From the NCBI GenBank assembly GCA_947623805.1, contig CANQHZ010000001.1, positions 1-64,000 of the forward strand: a DNA stretch of 64,000 nucleotides, in the 5' to 3' direction. Shown here in pieces: positions 33,031 through 41,919 of the stretch (position 1 is its first letter; each line of letters starts with the position of its first letter). A model generated the notes under the pieces. That model was given only the letters and a program-made list of their open reading frames with translations. It was not told where the DNA came from and searched no databases. This DNA comes from an uncultured Lachnospiraceae bacterium. GTDB lineage: Bacteria > Bacillota > Clostridia > Lachnospirales > Lachnospiraceae. A program made the translations under genes and the position numbers.

Positions 33031-34611
33031 ATGGGAATTTATTTAAATCCTAAAAACAGAGGTTTTCAGGAAGCGCTCAATTCTCAAATTTACGTAGATA
33101 AAACAGGACTGATTGAATATACAAACTCTTGCCTGAATACAAAGCAAAAATACATCTGCGTCAGCAGACCGAGACGTTTCGGCAAATCTATGGCACTTGA
33201 AATGCTTGCCGCCTACTATAGCTGCGGCTGCGACTCCAAGGATTTATTTAACGGACTTAAAATCGCCGGCCAAAAAACTTTTCCAAAATATCTGAATAAA
33301 TATGACGTGATTTATTTAAATATGCAGCATTTTCTTCTCAGAACAGATGCCTTTAATATGACGAAATATTTAGAGCAGGCTGTCCTTGAGGAGCTGCATG
33401 AAACCTATGGAAGCCTGTTTTCTGAGCAGACTGTTATTTTAGCTGAGGCGCTCGAAAAAATCTATGCAAAAGCTGATAAACAGTTTATCTTTCTGATTGA
33501 CGAATGGGACTGCGTAATGCGTGAGCGCCAGGAATCCGAGGCTCTGCAAAAGCAATACCTTGATTTCCTGCGCAGCCTTTTAAAGGATCAGCCATACGTG
33601 GCGCTTGCCTATATGACAGGTATTTTGCCTATAAAAAAATATGGACAGCATTCCGCATTGAATATGTTCGGCGAACATTCAATGACTGGACAGTATGATT
33701 TAGAGGAATACACGGGGTTTACTCAAGATGAAGTAAAGGCATTATGCCGGAGATTTGACATGGACTATGTCGAGACAAGCAGCTGGTATGACGGCTATAT
33801 GTTCAAAAATTTCCAACACATTTACAATCCGCGCTCTGTAGTGTCCGCTATGAGCTTTAAGAATTTTTCAAGCTATTGGGCTTCCACTGAAACGTATGAT
33901 GCGCTAAAAATATATATTGACATGGATTTTGACGGTCTAAGAGGCGCTATAATACAGATGCTAAGCGGCGAGCGCGTTAAAGTCAACACATTGAGTTTTC
34001 AAAATGATATGCATAGCTTTAATGTGAAAGACGATGTTTTGACTTTGCTTATTCATCTGGGCTACCTTGGATATGACGCACAGACAGAGGAGACCTTTAT
34101 TCCCAACAAAGAAATAATCAGAGAATTTGAAAACGCCATGAGCGTCGGGGGCTGGTCTGATGTTATGCAAATTCTTAAAGCCTCTGAAAAGCTGCTGTCA
34201 GATACATTAAGCGGCAATGAAAATGAAGTCGCCGAAGCGCTTGATAAGGCACATACGGAGGCAGCGTCAATTTTGACATACAATGATGAAAATTCTTTGA
34301 GCTGTGCCATAGGGCTTGCATATTACAGCGCGCGGAAGGATTACAGGCTTATACGGGAATTTCCCGCAGGCAAAGGCTTTGCGGATATCATATTCCTGCC
34401 CCTTCCGCACTCGTCAAAACCGGCGTTAATTGTGGAATTAAAATATGACGAATCCGCTGACACAGCCATACAGCAGATAAAAGGCAGACAGTATACGCAG
34501 GCGCTCGAAAACTATAGTGGCGAAATTCTTCTCGTCGCAATCAGCTATAGCAAGGCTGATAAAAATAAGCGCCATAGCTGTATTATTGAAAAAATTAAGT
34601 TAGATAGATAA
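33031..34611 (+). CDS. AAA-ATPase-like protein with PD-(D/E)XK-like C-terminus (DUF1703 type)
   Basis: The 526-residue protein matches the AAA-ATPase_like plus PDDEXK_9 architecture common in gut anaerobes. The N-terminus has YVDKTGLIEY and SRPRRFGKSMALEML (a modified Walker A), then FLIDEWDCVMRE (Walker B). The C-terminus has GFADIIFLPLPHSSKPALIV with ELKYDES, the D...E-x-K of a nuclease-like fold. The role is unproven; members often occur in many copies. It is monocistronic, right after repeat B, with GGAGG nine bases before the ATG. Confidence 0.88.
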   Translation: MGIYLNPKNRGFQEALNSQIYVDKTGLIEYTNSCLNTKQKYICVSRPRRFGKSMALEMLAAYYSCGCDSKDLFNGLKIAGQKTFPKYLNKYDVIYLNMQHFLLRTDAFNMTKYLEQAVLEELHETYGSLFSEQTVILAEALEKIYAKADKQFIFLIDEWDCVMRERQESEALQKQYLDFLRSLLKDQPYVALAYMTGILPIKKYGQHSALNMFGEHSMTGQYDLEEYTGFTQDEVKALCRRFDMDYVETSSWYDGYMFKNFQHIYNPRSVVSAMSFKNFSSYWASTETYDALKIYIDMDFDGLRGAIIQMLSGERVKVNTLSFQNDMHSFNVKDDVLTLLIHLGYLGYDAQTEETFIPNKEIIREFENAMSVGGWSDVMQILKASEKLLSDTLSGNENEVAEALDKAHTEAASILTYNDENSLSCAIGLAYYSARKDYRLIREFPAGKGFADIIFLPLPHSSKPALIVELKYDESADTAIQQIKGRQYTQALENYSGEILLVAISYSKADKNKRHSCIIEKIKLDR

Positions 34612-34621
34612 ATGCAACTGC

Positions 34622-34671
34622 CACTTGTCAAATAAACCAGTGCGGGACCGTCGCACTAGGGAATACAAGTG
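34622..34671. repeat. Nested hairpin after the AAA-ATPase gene
   Basis: CACTTGT (34622-34628) pairs with ACAAGTG (34665-34671), and inside it AGTGCG (34639-34644) pairs with CGCACT (34652-34657). The two stems are separated by internal loops of about ten and seven bases. No T-run follows, so it is not a standard terminator. Confidence 0.6.
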
Positions 34672-34778
34672 CAAGATATAGCATCACTTAATTTAGTCAC
34701 AATATCATATCCTGCACAATTAATCCTTATTACGACAGCCCCGCATTTCACTTCAAAAAATATTTTCCCACGCCGCTT

Positions 34779-35957
34779 TTATTTCCCACTCTCACGCAAA
34801 TGTCTCACAAAATGCTCCAATCTCCCGACCGCAACCTTAAGCTTTTCAAGCGAATACGCATATGAAATCCTTATAAAGCCCTCGCCACTGTCGCCGAATG
34901 CCGTACCCGGCACTACAGCGACCTTTTCCTCCTGCAGAAATCTTGTCGCGAACTCATCGCTTGTCATTCCAAATTCCTTTATGCACGGAAATATGTAAAA
35001 CGCGCCGAACGGTTCAAAGCACTCAAGCCCCATCTCCTTAAAGGCATGCACGAGGAAACGCCTCCTCTGATTGTACGCCTCACGCATCATTTTCACATCG
35101 TCATCGCCGTTGCGCAGCGCGTCAATCGCCGCATACTGCGACGTCGTCGGCGCACACATGATGCAGAACTGGTGTATTTTGTACATCTGCTCGATAATCT
35201 TCTCAGGTCCGCACGCATAGCCAAGCCTCCAGCCTGTCATTGCATACGACTTTGAAAAGCCGTTTATCAAAACCGTGCGCTCCCACATTCCGTCGATATT
35301 CGCAATCGAAACATGCTGGTCCGTATAGCAAAGCTCTGAATAAATCTCATCAGAAAGAACGTACAAATCATGCTCCTTTATGACCTTGGCTATTGCCTCC
35401 AAATCTTCCCGCTCCATAATTGCACCCGTAGGATTATTGGGAAACGGCAGGATAAGTATTTTGCTCTTGTCCGTAATCGCATCCTCAAGCTCCTTTGCCG
35501 TGAGCCTAAACTGATTCTCATGCTTTAGCTCAATTATCACAGGCTTGCCGCCCGCAAGTACGGCGCAGGGTTCGTATGACACGTAGCTGGGCTGCGGTAT
35601 AAGCACCTCGTCTCCCGCGTCCACCATCGCACGCAGCGCAATGTCTATCGCTTCCGAGCCGCCTACCGTCACTATCATTTCCTTGCGCGCGTCATATTCA
35701 AGGTCATATCTTCTCTTTAAATACTTGCTGACCTCCTCACGCATCTCCAAAAGTCCCGCATTTGAGGTATAAAACGTGCGCCCTCTTTCAAGCGAATAAA
35801 TGCCCTCGTCGCGTATATGCCACGGCGTCTCAAAATCAGGCTCGCCCACACCAAGCGATATTACGTCAGGGTCGTTCATCTCGCTCACTATATCAAAAAA
35901 TTTCCTTATGCCCGACGGCTTAATATTTACGATTGTCTTTGATAACGGATTTCTCAT
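34779..35957 (-). CDS. Class I/II PLP aminotransferase (PatA/aromatic type)
   Basis: The 392-residue enzyme has SLGVGEPDFETP near the start, LPFPNNPTGA, SDEIYSEL and NGFSKSYAMTGWRLGY with the PLP lysine, placing it in the fold-type I aminotransferases close to PatA and aromatic or aspartate aminotransferases. The amino acid used cannot be fixed. Its start overlaps the stop of the Lrp-type regulator by four bases, so the two are coupled; the regulator probably responds to the enzyme's amino acid. Confidence 0.92.
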   Translation of the reverse strand: MRNPLSKTIVNIKPSGIRKFFDIVSEMNDPDVISLGVGEPDFETPWHIRDEGIYSLERGRTFYTSNAGLLEMREEVSKYLKRRYDLEYDARKEMIVTVGGSEAIDIALRAMVDAGDEVLIPQPSYVSYEPCAVLAGGKPVIIELKHENQFRLTAKELEDAITDKSKILILPFPNNPTGAIMEREDLEAIAKVIKEHDLYVLSDEIYSELCYTDQHVSIANIDGMWERTVLINGFSKSYAMTGWRLGYACGPEKIIEQMYKIHQFCIMCAPTTSQYAAIDALRNGDDDVKMMREAYNQRRRFLVHAFKEMGLECFEPFGAFYIFPCIKEFGMTSDEFATRFLQEEKVAVVPGTAFGDSGEGFIRISYAYSLEKLKVAVGRLEHFVRHLRESGK

Positions 35958-36436
35958 GGTGTCACCTGCATCCTTTCATCAACCTCTTTTTTGCCTAAAA
36001 TGGTGCCGTGGTCCTTATACTTCTTCAGGATAAAGTGCGTAGCCGTGCTGATAACAGACTCCTGCGTGGAAAGCTTCTCCGTGACAAAGCGCGACACTTC
36101 TTTAAGCGACTTCCCCTCAAGGCTGACAAGCAGGTCATAACCGCCCGAAATAAGGTAAACTGCATGAACCTCAGGATATTTGTAAATCCTCTCCGCAATG
36201 GCGTCAAATCCGTTGTTTCGCTGCGGCGTGACACGCACCTCGATAAGCGCGTTCACTTTTTCGACATCCGTCTTTTCCCAGTCGATAAGCGTGTGATACC
36301 CACAGATTACTCCCTCTTGCTCCATCTTCTCCATCTCGTTTACAACGTCTGTCTCGGACTCGCCAAGCAGAATTGCAAGCTCACGCAAATCAATCCTGCT
36401 GTTCTTCTCGATTATTGTCAAAATTTTTTCTCTCAT
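35954..36436 (-). CDS. Lrp/AsnC-family regulator
   Basis: The 160-residue protein has an N-terminal winged helix (IDLRELAILLGESETDVVNE) and a C-terminal RAM-type ligand domain (VNALIEVRVTPQ, VHAVYLISGGYDLLVSLEG). Lrp/AsnC proteins sense amino acids and control local genes. It sits between an AIR-synthase-like gene (29 bases upstream) and the aminotransferase (overlap of four bases), an arrangement frequent in Clostridia. Confidence 0.93.
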   Translation of the reverse strand: MREKILTIIEKNSRIDLRELAILLGESETDVVNEMEKMEQEGVICGYHTLIDWEKTDVEKVNALIEVRVTPQRNNGFDAIAERIYKYPEVHAVYLISGGYDLLVSLEGKSLKEVSRFVTEKLSTQESVISTATHFILKKYKDHGTILGKKEVDERMQVTP

Positions 36437-36465
36437 ATTTTACCTCTTTCCTGCGCCATATTAAT

Positions 36466-37485
36466 TTAACGCACATTGTTCACAATCTCATAATACCTGA
36501 AAATCTCATCACCTTTGGCAGGCTCCAAAAAGCGTGTTTCCTCGCCGTTACGCACTATTCTGTCATTTCCCTCACAGATTTTGCCTATAACGGCGGCATT
36601 TATCCCCATCTCATTGAGGCGCTTTGCCAAATCCGCGCCACGCGTCGTCACAATCAAAAGGCTTCCGCCAGCCAAAAGCTCATATGGGTTCAAATCAAAA
36701 AACTCGCATATCTCTATGGTTTCCTGCCTTACCGGTATATCTTTTAAGTCTGCGACCAGTCCAACGCCGTTATCGGATGCGAGCTCCCAGAGCGCTCCAA
36801 AAATTCCGCCCTCCCTTGCCGCTTTCATATAACATGCGCCGGACTTAACGGCGGTAGCGGCCTCCACAGCAGCCATCGCTTCCGCCGCCACTGAAAAATG
36901 CCTCAAAAATTCTTCCGCCTCCGTAATCATATCAGCGGGATATCGCTCGCGCAGCGCATCAAAGCTCCCACCCGCTATCAGCGATGTTCCCTCAAGGCCT
37001 ATCCACTTCGTCATCACAATGTCATCACCCGCGGTCACCTTGCACATCGAGCCTTGATTTGCCCTGCCGCTTACCACACACTCGGCTATCGGCTCGCTCA
37101 CGCACGGCAACACGCTTACATCCGCGCACATAATCGGTATTCCTAGCCGCTCTGCTCCATGCGCCGCCTGTTCCATTATCCTGCGCACTTTTATCTCACG
37201 CCATCTGCCGGGCACCTTAACGTTTAAAACAGCATATGTGTCATTAACCTCTCCACGCGACGCTGCCCAAGCATTGTTTGAGGCCGCAAAAAGCGCTCTC
37301 GCCGCGACGCTGTCATCTCTGCCTGACGCCGATGCCCGGGCGCTCAAAAGTCCTGACGGCAAAATGGCGCAGTCTGCCCCCAGTGCCGCGCCATCATAAA
37401 AACTCATATTATTTTGTGAAACGTCCCTTACCACCTTATCAACAGAGCGCTTATAAATATGCTCCGTGAGCCTGCCGTAATTCAT
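36466..37485 (-). CDS. AIR synthase/HypE-like ATP-binding protein
   Basis: The protein of 339 residues has the two-domain PurM/HypE/ThiL fold: an N-terminal ATP-binding part (GADCAILPSG, NDTYAVLNVKVPGRW) and a C-terminal part beginning GDDIVMTKWIGLEGTSLIA, followed by ICEFFDLNPYELLAGGSLLI, a typical AIRS C-terminal motif. Members make phosphorylated or dehydrated intermediates; here the substrate is unknown and no hyp, pur or thi genes are near. The ATG at 37485 is chosen for its GGGAG site. It is probably co-transcribed with the Lrp and aminotransferase genes. Confidence 0.8.
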   Translation of the reverse strand: MNYGRLTEHIYKRSVDKVVRDVSQNNMSFYDGAALGADCAILPSGLLSARASASGRDDSVAARALFAASNNAWAASRGEVNDTYAVLNVKVPGRWREIKVRRIMEQAAHGAERLGIPIMCADVSVLPCVSEPIAECVVSGRANQGSMCKVTAGDDIVMTKWIGLEGTSLIAGGSFDALRERYPADMITEAEEFLRHFSVAAEAMAAVEAATAVKSGACYMKAAREGGIFGALWELASDNGVGLVADLKDIPVRQETIEICEFFDLNPYELLAGGSLLIVTTRGADLAKRLNEMGINAAVIGKICEGNDRIVRNGEETRFLEPAKGDEIFRYYEIVNNVR

Positions 37486-37537
37486 CTTATCTCCCTTGCG
37501 CCGTCCCAAACGCTGCCTTTATGTTTTCTTTATGTTT

Positions 37538-39112
37538 TTAATTATTTTGCTGTTGCTGCTGCAATGCCTTATTATACGCCTCCAATGCCGCCTGCTGCTG
37601 CAAAAGCGCCTGATTATACGCGTCTATATCCGCCTGCTGCTGCGCGACCGCATCCATCTCCCCTTTAATCGCTGCCGCCTCTGCCTTGCATGTATCAATA
37701 CTCCCTGACGCAATCGCCGCCTGAATACGGCTTGCATACAGCGGATTGTCAGTATTCACGCCCACTACTGCACTGCGCGGAGACGCCTTATATTTACTCT
37801 CATTTATAACCTCACGGCTCACTTCCTCGCCGTTTTCCTCGACAATCTTCCAGAGCCGCGCCGTATACCCTATGTGTGCCGACTGCACACTGATATACCC
37901 CACGCCCTGACCGCTGTCCGCTATAATCTCCTCCGTCTCCGGATTATTTGTAGAAAGCACCTCGCTTTCATAGCGCACCTTATGGCTTTCCGGTCTTGTC
38001 TCCACTCCGTATATCGTAAAGGTTATTTTCTTGCCCTCTGTCTGCCCCTCTATGTAAATAGGATTATCCAGATTATTCACAAATCTAAAGTCTTTTCCTG
38101 CCGATTCGGCTATAGCTGCATCCATGGACGGTTCGACATACGTAATAATCATTGAGTGATTGTTTCTCTCCGTAACCTCAAGCTCCGACAAAAGCACAGC
38201 ATTGTAAAGCGTAGTGGAAACCTGGCAGATACCTCCGCCCAAGCTGTCTACCACCTTGCCGTTCAGATATGAACCTGCAGGATAATAACCGTTGTCTGTC
38301 GTAAATGGCTTGATAGTGTCGTATGTAGAAAATTCATCGCCGGGATAAAGCAGCGTACCGTTTATAAGACGGCAGCCGTTTTCTACATTTTTACAGCGTG
38401 ATGAACTGCTTGTAGAATAGCTTGTAGTATACGTGCCAAGCACATCGGTAAGCTTTGAGAGCTCCTCGGCGCTTCCCCTTGGCTCAGTCACGTCTATGAC
38501 TAAATCTATCGACGCGTCAGAATAATCCCACTCCGTCGTAAGATAGCTCACAGTTTTTGCAAGCGATTCTTCTACATTTACGCATTTCCCCTGCTGCCCC
38601 TCCGTGACAGCAAACTCACCATTTTCACGGGTGATAGTCGCGTTTATGGCAGGTACGTCATATTCGGCACACTGCTCTGCCAAAACCGCCCTTATCGCCT
38701 CATTATCAAACGCAAGCTCTAAATCATAAACTTTATTGCCGTGTTTTAAATCCTGTATCGCCTTGTACCGCTTTACAATATTGCCATGCTTCCCTAGCGC
38801 CGCCGCCGCATCTATATCTGACTCATTAACCCAGCTCAACCCGAGGTCGCCTGCCGTAACCGCCACAAAATGTTCATCCACAGCGCCAAAAGTAACATTC
38901 TTTTGCATTAATGTATTTACAAACGCTCTTACGGCCGCTTTCGCCTCGTCCGCCGTCATTCCCGAAAGGTCGATATTTCCCATATATACGCCCTCAAGAA
39001 TGACATCTCTCGTCTCGCCCGCATAAGCTCTGCTGCCGCCAAACACAGCGCACACACAAGCTAAAAGCGCAAACGTAAAAACAACCGCTCTTAATCTCCT
39101 CACCATATTCAT
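37538..39112 (-). CDS. VanW-family surface protein with PG-binding-4 domains
   Basis: The protein of 524 residues has a signal or anchor helix (VVFTFALLACVCAVFGGSRAYA), two PG-binding-4-like segments (VYMGNIDLSGMTADEAKAAV and the region to about 240), then the VanW domain (NGTLLYPGDEFSTYDTI, GGGICQVSTTLYNAVLLSEL, ERNNHSMII). Such proteins bind or modify peptidoglycan, and despite the name most are not linked to vancomycin resistance. The tail is rich in Gln and Ala with an imperfect YNQALLQQQAALEAYNKAL repeat. The ATG at 39112 is set by GGAGG five bases upstream. It ends 52 bases before the AIR-synthase-like gene. Confidence 0.88.
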   Translation of the reverse strand: MNMVRRLRAVVFTFALLACVCAVFGGSRAYAGETRDVILEGVYMGNIDLSGMTADEAKAAVRAFVNTLMQKNVTFGAVDEHFVAVTAGDLGLSWVNESDIDAAAALGKHGNIVKRYKAIQDLKHGNKVYDLELAFDNEAIRAVLAEQCAEYDVPAINATITRENGEFAVTEGQQGKCVNVEESLAKTVSYLTTEWDYSDASIDLVIDVTEPRGSAEELSKLTDVLGTYTTSYSTSSSSRCKNVENGCRLINGTLLYPGDEFSTYDTIKPFTTDNGYYPAGSYLNGKVVDSLGGGICQVSTTLYNAVLLSELEVTERNNHSMIITYVEPSMDAAIAESAGKDFRFVNNLDNPIYIEGQTEGKKITFTIYGVETRPESHKVRYESEVLSTNNPETEEIIADSGQGVGYISVQSAHIGYTARLWKIVEENGEEVSREVINESKYKASPRSAVVGVNTDNPLYASRIQAAIASGSIDTCKAEAAAIKGEMDAVAQQQADIDAYNQALLQQQAALEAYNKALQQQQQNN

Positions 39113-39209
39113 TGATTCCTCCATAGGCTCAATCATAAAAAAACAAAAAAATTGATACAATTATATAAATTCCGGTTGTAAACAATACTATGTATATTGT
39201 AAAATATCA

Positions 39210-39317
39210 TTAGCCTAACGCTGTAACCGCCATCGGTATTACCATGGCAAGCACGAGCAGAATTGCGATTATTGCCGCGATTTTCTTCTGCGTCTTTTTA
39301 TTGTTGAAGTTAAGCAT
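39210..39317 (-). CDS. Small single-helix membrane protein, 35 residues
   Basis: This short gene reads MLNFNNKKTQKKIAAIIAIL then LVLAMVIPMAVTALG: a Lys-rich cytoplasmic start and one transmembrane helix ending with no tail. An excellent AAAGGAGGG site lies eight bases before the ATG. It is divergent from the TPR-like membrane protein gene at 39375. The clean ribosome binding site and membrane-helix composition support a real gene. Function unknown; it could be a subunit or regulator of a membrane complex. Confidence 0.75.
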   Translation of the reverse strand: MLNFNNKKTQKKIAAIIAILLVLAMVIPMAVTALG

Positions 39318-39374
39318 AGCCGTCCCTCCTTTAATTTTGTGGCGTTGATTAATATTTCTGAAAGGATATTATAT

Positions 39375-39986
39375 ATGTATTTTTTACTTATTGCAAGCTT
39401 TCTTATATTTTCAATTGTATTTTTTTTAAGACTTAACCATGTCAAGTCAATCGAATCAAAAGCGTATGACGAGTTTTGGGCGAGGGAAAACAAGGCAAAC
39501 TATACTCGCAAAAAGCCTCTCGACAATCTAAACTACATCACAGTGCCTGACGAGCTTCTCCACATGAAACCTGAAAATTCAAACGAGGAACTCGATGAGT
39601 GCATCAAAAACTTAAACGACTTGTCCGAATATAAAATCGTCAACCTTACCGGCTATACCAACACGGATTTAAAGCTTGAATATGGCACGGCTAATATTAC
39701 TATATTAAGCGAATACGATTTTCATTACACAAATTTGGCAACTCTCTTGCAAAGGCTTGCCGAAAAGCTCCACGAGAGCGGCAATGACGCGCTCGCCATC
39801 ATGACACTTGAATTTGCCATATCGACAAACACAGACGTGAGCAAAAGCTACTATCTGCTCGCACAGCTCTACACAGACGCGCATACGCCTGAAAAAATAT
39901 TTGACCTCATGGAAAGCGCGCAAAATATCAAGTCGATGCAGCGTGATGCCATCTTAAAGCATTTGGGAGAACTTTTACCCATTTAA
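39375..39986 (+). CDS. Membrane-anchored TPR-like protein, unknown function
   Basis: The 203-residue protein has an N-terminal transmembrane helix (LLIASFLIFSIVFFL), a charged middle part, and helical repeats from about residue 125 (LLQRLAEKLHESGNDALAIM, then LEFAISTNTDVSKSYYLLAQLYTDA) that look like tetratricopeptide-type pairs. AAAGGA precedes the ATG at 39375; the GTG at 39339 is upstream of that site and is rejected. It converges on the glycosyltransferase gene and their coding ends overlap by 12 bases. Confidence 0.75.
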   Translation: MYFLLIASFLIFSIVFFLRLNHVKSIESKAYDEFWARENKANYTRKKPLDNLNYITVPDELLHMKPENSNEELDECIKNLNDLSEYKIVNLTGYTNTDLKLEYGTANITILSEYDFHYTNLATLLQRLAEKLHESGNDALAIMTLEFAISTNTDVSKSYYLLAQLYTDAHTPEKIFDLMESAQNIKSMQRDAILKHLGELLPI

Positions 39987-40916
39987 TTTGCTTTTGTATT
40001 CATTATTCAGCATGATTAAATTCATCTCAAAGTCCTGCCTATCTTTTTGGCGCATTGTGGAGAGCATGACTCCCGCAAAAAGCGACTGTATAGCCGCGAT
40101 ATAGACAAATCCGCACACTATGAGTGTAGGAAATCGCTCTACTAACCCTGTCTCAAAATATTCGCAAAGGACAGGGACAAAAAACACTGTAGCCGCCACG
40201 GCAAGGAATGTCGCCATCCATGCAAAAAATCGCATTGGTTTATAGTTTCTGTACATTTTTGCTATGGTCATAAGCACTTTGAAACCGTCCGAATATGTGT
40301 TGAGCTTTGACTCGCTGCCCTCGGGGCGGTCACGGTACTGGATAATCACGTTTTCCACACGCATATTTTTGTCAATTGCGTGTATGCTCATCTCGGTCTC
40401 TATCTCAAATCCCTTGGACAAAACCGGAAAAGATTTGACAAACTGATAGCTGAATGCCCTGTAGCCTGTCATTATATCCCTGATATTGCTTCTGAACATG
40501 CTGTTTATCGCGCCGCGAACCAAGGAATTGCCGAAGTTGTGGAAAGGACGCTTATTTTCTTCAAAGTATGAGGACGAAAGTCTGTCGCCGACTACCATAT
40601 CAGCGCCTCTCTCCAAGACTGCATCGCAAAGCTTTCTTGCTTCGTCCGCAGGGTATGTGTCGTCACCGTCCGTCATTACGTAGCATTTGGCATCAATCTC
40701 CCTGAACATCCGACGTATGACGTTGCCTTTTCCCTGCTGGTATTCATAGCGGACTACCGCGCCTGCTTTTCTTGCTATTTCATCCGTGCCGTCCTTTGAG
40801 TTGTTATCGTAGACGTATATGACTGCTTCGGGCAATGCTGCTTTAAAGTCTTTTACTACTTTTTCTATTGTTTTACTTTCATTGTAGCAGGGTATAAGTA
40901 CCGCTATCTCGTCCAT
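39975..40916 (-). CDS. Family 2 glycosyltransferase, DPM1/polyprenyl-phosphate type
   Basis: The 313-residue protein has a GT-A domain: VLIPCYNESKTIEKVV, YVYDNNSKDGTDEIA, VMTDGDDTYPADEA (DxD-like metal site) and MTGYRAFSYQFVK, followed by two C-terminal transmembrane helices (about 227-285). This is the pattern of glycosyltransferases that load a sugar on a polyprenyl phosphate. Target glycan unknown. Its 3' end overlaps that of the TPR-like gene on the other strand. GAGGAAAC precedes the ATG. Confidence 0.9.
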   Translation of the reverse strand: MDEIAVLIPCYNESKTIEKVVKDFKAALPEAVIYVYDNNSKDGTDEIARKAGAVVRYEYQQGKGNVIRRMFREIDAKCYVMTDGDDTYPADEARKLCDAVLERGADMVVGDRLSSSYFEENKRPFHNFGNSLVRGAINSMFRSNIRDIMTGYRAFSYQFVKSFPVLSKGFEIETEMSIHAIDKNMRVENVIIQYRDRPEGSESKLNTYSDGFKVLMTIAKMYRNYKPMRFFAWMATFLAVAATVFFVPVLCEYFETGLVERFPTLIVCGFVYIAAIQSLFAGVMLSTMRQKDRQDFEMNLIMLNNEYKSKLNG

Positions 40917-41070
40917 CTGTTTCCTCGTTTCCGCGCGTGCTGCGCTTTGGATTGGTCTATCATTCTTAGCTTTATCAGTTTTTAAAGTTTGTATGTACCG
41001 TATAAATCTTAATATGTAGAGTTTATCATATATTTCAGGGTTAATAAAGGGGTTTGCGGATTATTTTTTA

Positions 41071-41568
41071 TTATTCCGCCTCTTTGTTTCTGACGCGCAG
41101 CTCCTTGAAAAAGGTTTGGAGCATCCGGGCACATTCTTCCTCGAAAACTCCGCGCACTACCTCTACTTGATGGTTAAATTCGGGCATGTCGAGGATATTA
41201 AGTATTGAGCCCGCACAGCCTGCTTTGGGGTTCATGCACGCCATCACCACTTTGGGAATCCTTGCCTGAACGATTGCGCCTGCGCACATCTGACATGGCT
41301 CGAGGGTTACGTAGAGCGTGCAGTCTTCCAAACGCCAATCGCCAATCACCCTGCTCGCCTTTCGTATAGCCGTTATCTCCGCATGCGATAGAGTATTTTT
41401 ATCAGTATTTCTGCGATTATAGCCACGACCTATGATTTTGTCCTCATATACTATGACACATCCTATTGGAACTTCGCCCAAAGCATAGGCTTTTCTTGCC
41501 TGCTTGATTGCCTCGCGCATATATTTTTCATCGGGATTTTGATTGTTTGTTGTTTTTAGCCTTGGCAT
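41071..41568 (-). CDS. tadA: tRNA-specific adenosine-34 deaminase
   Basis: The 165-residue zinc deaminase has LSHAEITAIRKAS (His and catalytic Glu) and TLEPCQMCAGAIVQARI (PCxxC zinc ligands), with the TadA-specific VPIGCVIVYEDKIIGRGYN start. It makes inosine at the wobble position of tRNA-Arg(ACG). It follows the DUF6171 gene by 24 bases. The RNA of signal recognition particle, often beside tadA in Firmicutes, is not seen here. Confidence 0.96.
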   Translation of the reverse strand: MPRLKTTNNQNPDEKYMREAIKQARKAYALGEVPIGCVIVYEDKIIGRGYNRRNTDKNTLSHAEITAIRKASRVIGDWRLEDCTLYVTLEPCQMCAGAIVQARIPKVVMACMNPKAGCAGSILNILDMPEFNHQVEVVRGVFEEECARMLQTFFKELRVRNKEAE

Positions 41569-41592
41569 GTATGATTCTCCAATCTGACAGCT

Positions 41593-41856
41593 TTACCATT
41601 TTCCGTATGAACATGAATTATTGGCGATTACGGCGCGCAGCTCGACGAAACACCCGCACGCCCTGCACATTCCGTCGGCAAGATATCCGCACTCCTTGCA
41701 AACAGACAGGCGCTCCTCGTAGAGCGCCTTATCTGCTTTTATGTCCTCGTCCAATCGGTCTATGTAGGAATACAGGTTTTCCATGTATGCTTCTCGGTTC
41801 ATTTCCCGCAAAAGACACCTTATGCAGCGCTTCTGCGAATTATTTTCATCATGCAT
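41593..41856 (-). CDS. DUF6171-like cysteine-rich small protein
   Basis: The 87-residue protein has CIRCLLRE near the start, a helical middle (YSYIDRLDEDIKADKALYEE), and CKECGYLADGMCRACGCFVE, with enough CxxC pairs for one or two metal sites. It fits the DUF6171 family found mainly in Lachnospiraceae, which has no known function. It is upstream of tadA on the same strand. AGAGG precedes the ATG. Confidence 0.8.
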   Translation of the reverse strand: MHDENNSQKRCIRCLLREMNREAYMENLYSYIDRLDEDIKADKALYEERLSVCKECGYLADGMCRACGCFVELRAVIANNSCSYGKW

Positions 41857-41919
41857 AGGATACCTCTCTGCCTTTAGCGTTATTTAATGCTTAACTCCTT
41901 GGCTCCCGTTTAAGCCTGA

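Noticed and set aside
40917-41070. SRP RNA gene next to tadA
   Set aside because: The gap is on the wrong side for the usual order, and I found no conserved GGAA/AGCA tetraloop helix pattern.
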